Below are positions 6,313 through 8,134 of a DNA stretch of 8,134 bases, in pieces. The notes beneath the pieces were generated by a model. The model saw only the letters and a program-made list of their open reading frames with translations, was not told the origin of the DNA and searched no databases. Made by a program: the position numbers and the translations under genes. The DNA comes from Gammaproteobacteria bacterium (GTDB lineage: Bacteria; Pseudomonadota; Gammaproteobacteria; Chromatiales; Chromatiaceae), in NCBI GenBank assembly GCA_024277555.1, contig JAJRUY010000165.1, positions 1 to 8,134 on the forward strand. The letters run 5' to 3'. Each line of letters opens with the position of its first letter. Positions within the stretch are counted from its first letter, which is position 1.

Positions 6313-6486
6313 ATGGATCTGGAGGAGAACACAGTCGTACCCGGGCCGGAACAGGTGGAAATTCTGGCGCGAGCCTGGGTAAAAGAACTGTATATTGGAT
6401 TCTATGACCGGCGGTTTGCCGGTTTTTTTTGCCTGCAGGTGCTGATCACAGCTCTTTTTGTCACCGCATCCAGCACGGGCTCGTAA
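6313..6486 (+). CDS. Short unrecognised ORF, possibly a gene remnant
   Basis: Frame of 57 codons starting MDLEENTVVPGPEQVEILAR. The stretch EQVEILARAWVKELYIGFYDRR looks protein-like (amphipathic, ordinary codon use), but the frame then runs through the terminator at 6407-6430 and into the IS21 remnant, so its end is not native. The frame is open back to a TGA at 6244. Only a weak GGGAG, 12 nt away, precedes the ATG. It may be the continuation of the frame starting at GTG 6243 after a frameshift, and possibly the lost 5' part of the broken gene at 6958-7309. No family recognised. Confidence 0.25.
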   Translation: MDLEENTVVPGPEQVEILARAWVKELYIGFYDRRFAGFFCLQVLITALFVTASSTGS

Positions 6487-6824
6487 TAGCGCTTGCACTT
6501 GAGTGCATGGGTGTCCTTCAGGACGCTGATATAGCGCCGGGCCGAGCTGTCAGAAACGCCCAGCGCGAGATGCTTCTCCTTGAGCTTGCGCAATACCTTG
6601 ACGGCACTCAGACCGGGAAATGCCTGCAACAGATGCACGATGTACTCCCGGTGCTCATCGAGCTTCTTGACCCTGGAGCGATCCGCCTGCCGGTTCGCAA
6701 TTTCCTCTTCACCCATTTCCAGGTACTTCTTTACCGTATTCATGGAAAGACCCAGTTTCCGGGCAATGGCTCGCTTGGAGAGCCCCTTGCCATTATCGTA
6801 TAACGCTTTGATCTTATGAATCAT
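6402..6824 (-). pseudogene. istA: Truncated IS21-family transposase IstA (N-terminal fragment)
   Basis: Minus-strand reading from ATG 6824-6822 gives 140 aa, starting MIHKIKALYDNGKGLSKRAI. Residues about 14-37 form a helix-turn-helix (GLSKRAIARKLGLSMNTVKKYLE), the DNA-binding start of IstA. LSAVKVLRKLKEK and SDSSARRYISVLKD continue the family pattern up to RYYEPVLD (about residue 119, near base 6467). After that, family members enter the DDE catalytic domain, but here the frame runs into unrelated residues and a stop, so the catalytic domain and the helper ATPase gene istB are absent. The last ~20 codons read antisense through the terminator at 6407-6430 and are not transposase. Non-functional by inspection. 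Confidence 0.85.
6407..6430 (+). terminator. Rho-independent terminator
   Basis: CCGGC (6408-6412), loop GGTTT, GCCGG (6418-6422), then eight T residues at 6423-6430; A6407 and T6423 can extend the stem. This is a classical intrinsic terminator for rightward transcription. It ends a unit that would begin at the FNR-type promoter about 220-275 nt upstream. Confidence 0.85.
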
Positions 6825-6957
6825 TGTCCACCTTACCAATCGTCTGCTCCTGCCTGAAAGATTTGGCAGGAAGGTTATGGCTTCTGGGGCCAAAATGACA
6901 CCCCGGGTGGGTCAATTTTATTGGCCGCAGGTGGTTCAGTTTAATTGGCCATTAACA
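6467..6957 (-). mobile_element. IS21-family insertion sequence remnant
   Basis: One end of an IS21-family element, deleted inside istA. The right edge in this window is placed at about 6957, where the minus strand reads TGTTAATGGCC, an IS21-like terminus (TGT...). The left edge, about 6467, is a deletion breakpoint judged from where the IstA similarity stops. Two subterminal repeats (6907-6950) and the istA start lie in normal order from the end inward. The other end, istB and any target duplication are missing. Beyond 6957 the plus strand enters a broken cyclic-nucleotide-binding gene, so the element probably inserted in or beside that gene. Confidence 0.75.
6907..6950. repeat. Subterminal direct repeats of the IS21-type end
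   Basis: GTGGGTCAATTTTATTGGCC (6907-6926) and GTGGTTCAGTTTAATTGGCC (6931-6950) match at 17 of 20 positions, with starts 24 bp apart. Multiple subterminal repeats of this kind are typical IstA-binding sites at IS21-family ends. They mark this as the istA-proximal end. Confidence 0.8.
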
Positions 6958-7309
6958 ATTGAGCTGAAGGACGGAGAATTTCTGTTCCATCAGGGTGATC
7001 CGGAAAACAGTTTCTATATCGTTGCCAGGGGACGCCTGGCGCTGGTGAAGGAAAGAAAAAAGACAGGAAGCCTCGTGTTCTGCATGTGCTGGAAGCGGGA
7101 GATCTTGTTGGTGAGCTGAGTTTCATCGATGACATGCCGCATACCGCCTCGGTAATGGTGCTGGGGGATACGCCAGTGTTGCGTTTCCGGGCAGAAGATA
7201 TTCGGCCACCCTGGAAAATTATAAATGGAAAGAGTTTTTCCATGTATTCGACATACAGGAAAGAATCCTTCCAATTGCGTACTGCAGGTGGTTGCCGGGT
7301 TCCGTGTAA
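6958..7309 (+). pseudogene. Broken cyclic-nucleotide-binding-domain protein (Crp/Fnr-type effector domain)
   Basis: Three frames together spell one cNMP-binding beta-roll. IELKDGEFLFHQGDPENSFYI...KERKK runs in the first frame to about 7062. DRKPRVLHVLEAGDLVGELSFIDDMPHTASVMVLGDTPVLRFRAEDI runs in the second to about 7202. ATLENYKWKEFFHVFDIQERILPIA runs in the third, to TAA at 7309. The N-terminus is lost at the IS21 edge, and no DNA-binding helix-turn-helix follows. The first break sits at A-AAA-AAG (7056-7062), an A6 run; the second is near 7203. Both are -1 shifts. In the phosphate-binding cassette the usual Arg-Thr/Ser-Ala reads HTA, so cyclic nucleotide binding is doubtful. It lies upstream of the hydrogenase and was perhaps once a regulator or partner of it. 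Domain call is confident; role is inferred. Confidence 0.75.
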
Positions 7310-7348
7310 TGAATTTATAAAACAGTGAGTTGCAAATCAGCCCTTTTT

Positions 7349-7364
7349 TGGCACATGTATTGCT
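7349..7364 (+). promoter_or_regulatory. Sigma-54 (-24/-12) promoter for the hydrogenase operon
   Basis: TGGCAC (7349-7354), five bases, then TTGCT (7360-7364) matches the RpoN consensus TGGCAC-N5-TTGCW at every fixed position. The expected start is about 12 nt past the GC, near 7375, leaving a leader of about 197 nt before the hydrogenase ATG. Sigma-54 control with an NtrC-type activator (HoxA/HupR) is known for uptake hydrogenases in Ralstonia, and HupR controls hupSL in Rhodobacter. No activator gene is visible here, and no clear TTG-N5-CAA upstream site was found. Confidence 0.8.
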
Positions 7365-7374
7365 CCTTGAGTTT

Positions 7375-7571
7375 GTTGTACTCCCCGCCAGATCGGTGGC
7401 TTGCTGGTTGCAGGGCGGTGCATCGACAATCGAGGGGATACGGGATTTGTTGACTGGGCTGCACCCATCCATGGAGGGTCATTGCTCTGTCTTGATCCTC
7501 AATGGGTCGGGTGCTGGTGAGATTCATAATTTCGGTATAGGGCGTTTTGGCCAGGTTTTTGGAGAATCAGT
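7375..7571 (+). other. Long untranslated leader of the hydrogenase gene
   Basis: This stretch lies between the predicted sigma-54 start and the hydrogenase ATG. No convincing gene, terminator or riboswitch is seen in it. A frame from ATG 7330 stays open to 7641 but starts upstream of the predicted transcript start and overlaps the hydrogenase by 70 nt without recognisable family features, so it is not called. The hydrogenase ribosome site GGAG lies at 7561-7564. Confidence 0.45.
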
Positions 7572-8134
7572 ATGGCGAGTGAAGAATTCGATTTTTCTGC
7601 ATTGGAGAAACGGCTGGGAGTATCGCGCAGGACATTCCTGAAGTTTTGCACAGGTGTGGCCGCCTCTCTGGGTTTGTCGGGCAGCGCGGCGATGGCGATG
7701 GCGAAGGCAGTTGCAGATCCCAAGAGACGCCCGCCTGTCATCTGGCTGCATGGTCAGGAATGCACCGGCCCCTCTGAGGCTCTGTTGCGTTCGGAACAAC
7801 CCAGCCTGGAACATCTTATTCTCGATCTCATTTCCCTGGATTATCACCAGACACTGGATGCCGGAGCCGGGCATCAGGTAGAGGAGATAAAAAAGAAATC
7901 CATGGAGGAGAACAAAGGGAAATATCTGCTCGTCATTGAAGGTGCGATACCCTTAAAAGACAATGGCATCTATTGCAAGATCGCGGGGGAGACCATGATG
8001 GATCTCACCCATGAGGCGGCCGAACACGCTGCGGCAATCGTGGCCTATGGTTCTTGCGCCTGCTGGGGGGGCGTACAGGCTGCCGGAATCAATCCCACCG
8101 GCGCAACGGGCGCACCCCAGTTTCTCAAGGACAA
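7572..8134 (+). CDS. [NiFe]-hydrogenase small subunit, N-terminal part (cut by window edge)
   Basis: Iron-sulfur electron-transfer subunit of a periplasm-facing, membrane-associated [NiFe]-hydrogenase, usually an H2-uptake enzyme. ATG 7572 follows GGAG by 7 nt; 187 codons are present and open to the edge. Residues 18-24 are SRRTFLK, a perfect twin-arginine motif, followed by a hydrophobic, alanine-rich stretch to about residue 47. The mature part reads VIWLHGQECTGPSEALLRS, ISLDYHQTLDAGAGHQVEE, YLLVIEGAIPLKDNGIYCKIAGE and GSCACWGGVQAAGINPTGA, all small-subunit signatures. C64 and C162 fit proximal-cluster ligands. The position of the second ligand in CxxC is proline (P67), and an additional C164 is present. 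The distal and medial cluster cysteines lie beyond the window. The family is sure; the exact hydrogenase subgroup is not. Confidence 0.94.
   Translation, partial: MASEEFDFSALEKRLGVSRRTFLKFCTGVAASLGLSGSAAMAMAKAVADPKRRPPVIWLHGQECTGPSEALLRSEQPSLEHLILDLISLDYHQTLDAGAGHQVEEIKKKSMEENKGKYLLVIEGAIPLKDNGIYCKIAGETMMDLTHEAAEHAAAIVAYGSCACWGGVQAAGINPTGATGAPQFLKD

Noticed and set aside
6167..6382. 71-codon plus-strand frame in the FNR-controlled region
   Set aside because: The start has no ribosome site, the strong GAGGAGG lies within the frame, and the composition is not protein-like.
7492..7502. TTGA-TCC-TCAA palindrome in the hydrogenase leader as an FNR site
   Set aside because: Half-site spacing is wrong for the FNR consensus TTGAT-N4-ATCAA.
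7330..7641. 103-codon frame over the sigma-54 promoter and hydrogenase start
   Set aside because: Starts upstream of the -24/-12 element, overlaps the hydrogenase by 70 nt in another frame, and shows no recognisable domain.
1..8134. CRISPR array, tRNA or rRNA genes
   Set aside because: No regularly spaced identical repeats, tRNA cloverleaf or rRNA-like stretches were seen by reading; a tRNAscan or Rfam search would settle it.

Overview
The window comes from a proteobacterium, most likely a gammaproteobacterium. The evidence is the divergent pepA / lptF-lptG arrangement (also found in E. coli and Pseudomonas), the proton-translocating transhydrogenase with its alpha subunit split into two genes, and a Tat-exported uptake [NiFe]-hydrogenase. 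No rRNA or other phylogenetic marker is present, so genus and species cannot be given.

Layout. 1-573 (minus) is the N-terminal part of leucyl aminopeptidase PepA, cut by the window edge. A 179-bp divergent promoter region follows, with a perfect 10-bp inverted repeat containing TAGAAT in both directions. 753-1856 and 1853-2923 (plus) are lptF and lptG, the inner-membrane permease pair of the lipopolysaccharide exporter, translationally coupled by a 4-bp overlap. Both appear to use non-ATG starts (TTG and GTG). A roughly 200-bp MITE/REP-like palindromic element begins at the lptG stop codon. Then comes a promoter and the operon pntAA-pntAB-pntB (3216-6030), encoding NAD(P) transhydrogenase.

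From 6031 to 7571 the window changes from tightly packed housekeeping genes to an accessory, scarred region. It contains two FNR/Anr-type palindromes 31 bp apart, AT-rich promoter DNA, a strong Shine-Dalgarno with only tiny reading frames behind it, and a Rho-independent terminator. Next is a truncated IS21-family remnant (N-terminal IstA plus the subterminal repeats of one end), then a broken gene for a cyclic-nucleotide-binding (Crp/Fnr-type effector) domain, with its N-terminus missing and two frame breaks. A near-consensus sigma-54 promoter (TGGCAC-N5-TTGCT) follows, with a leader of about 200 nt.

From 7572 to the end of the window runs the N-terminal third or so of a [NiFe]-hydrogenase small subunit with a perfect twin-arginine motif. 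Its first cysteine motif reads ECTGPSEA: the second expected proximal-cluster cysteine is proline, and an extra cysteine sits in GSCACWGG. This is the most unusual coding observation in the window.

How it fits together. PepA and LptFG are housekeeping. Transhydrogenase and hydrogenase are both redox functions but show no evidence of shared transcription. The hydrogenase is predicted to be under sigma-54 control. The region upstream carries oxygen/redox-type FNR sites driving a short transcription unit of unknown product, and an IS21 insertion with later deletion has rearranged that unit and the neighbouring regulator-like gene.
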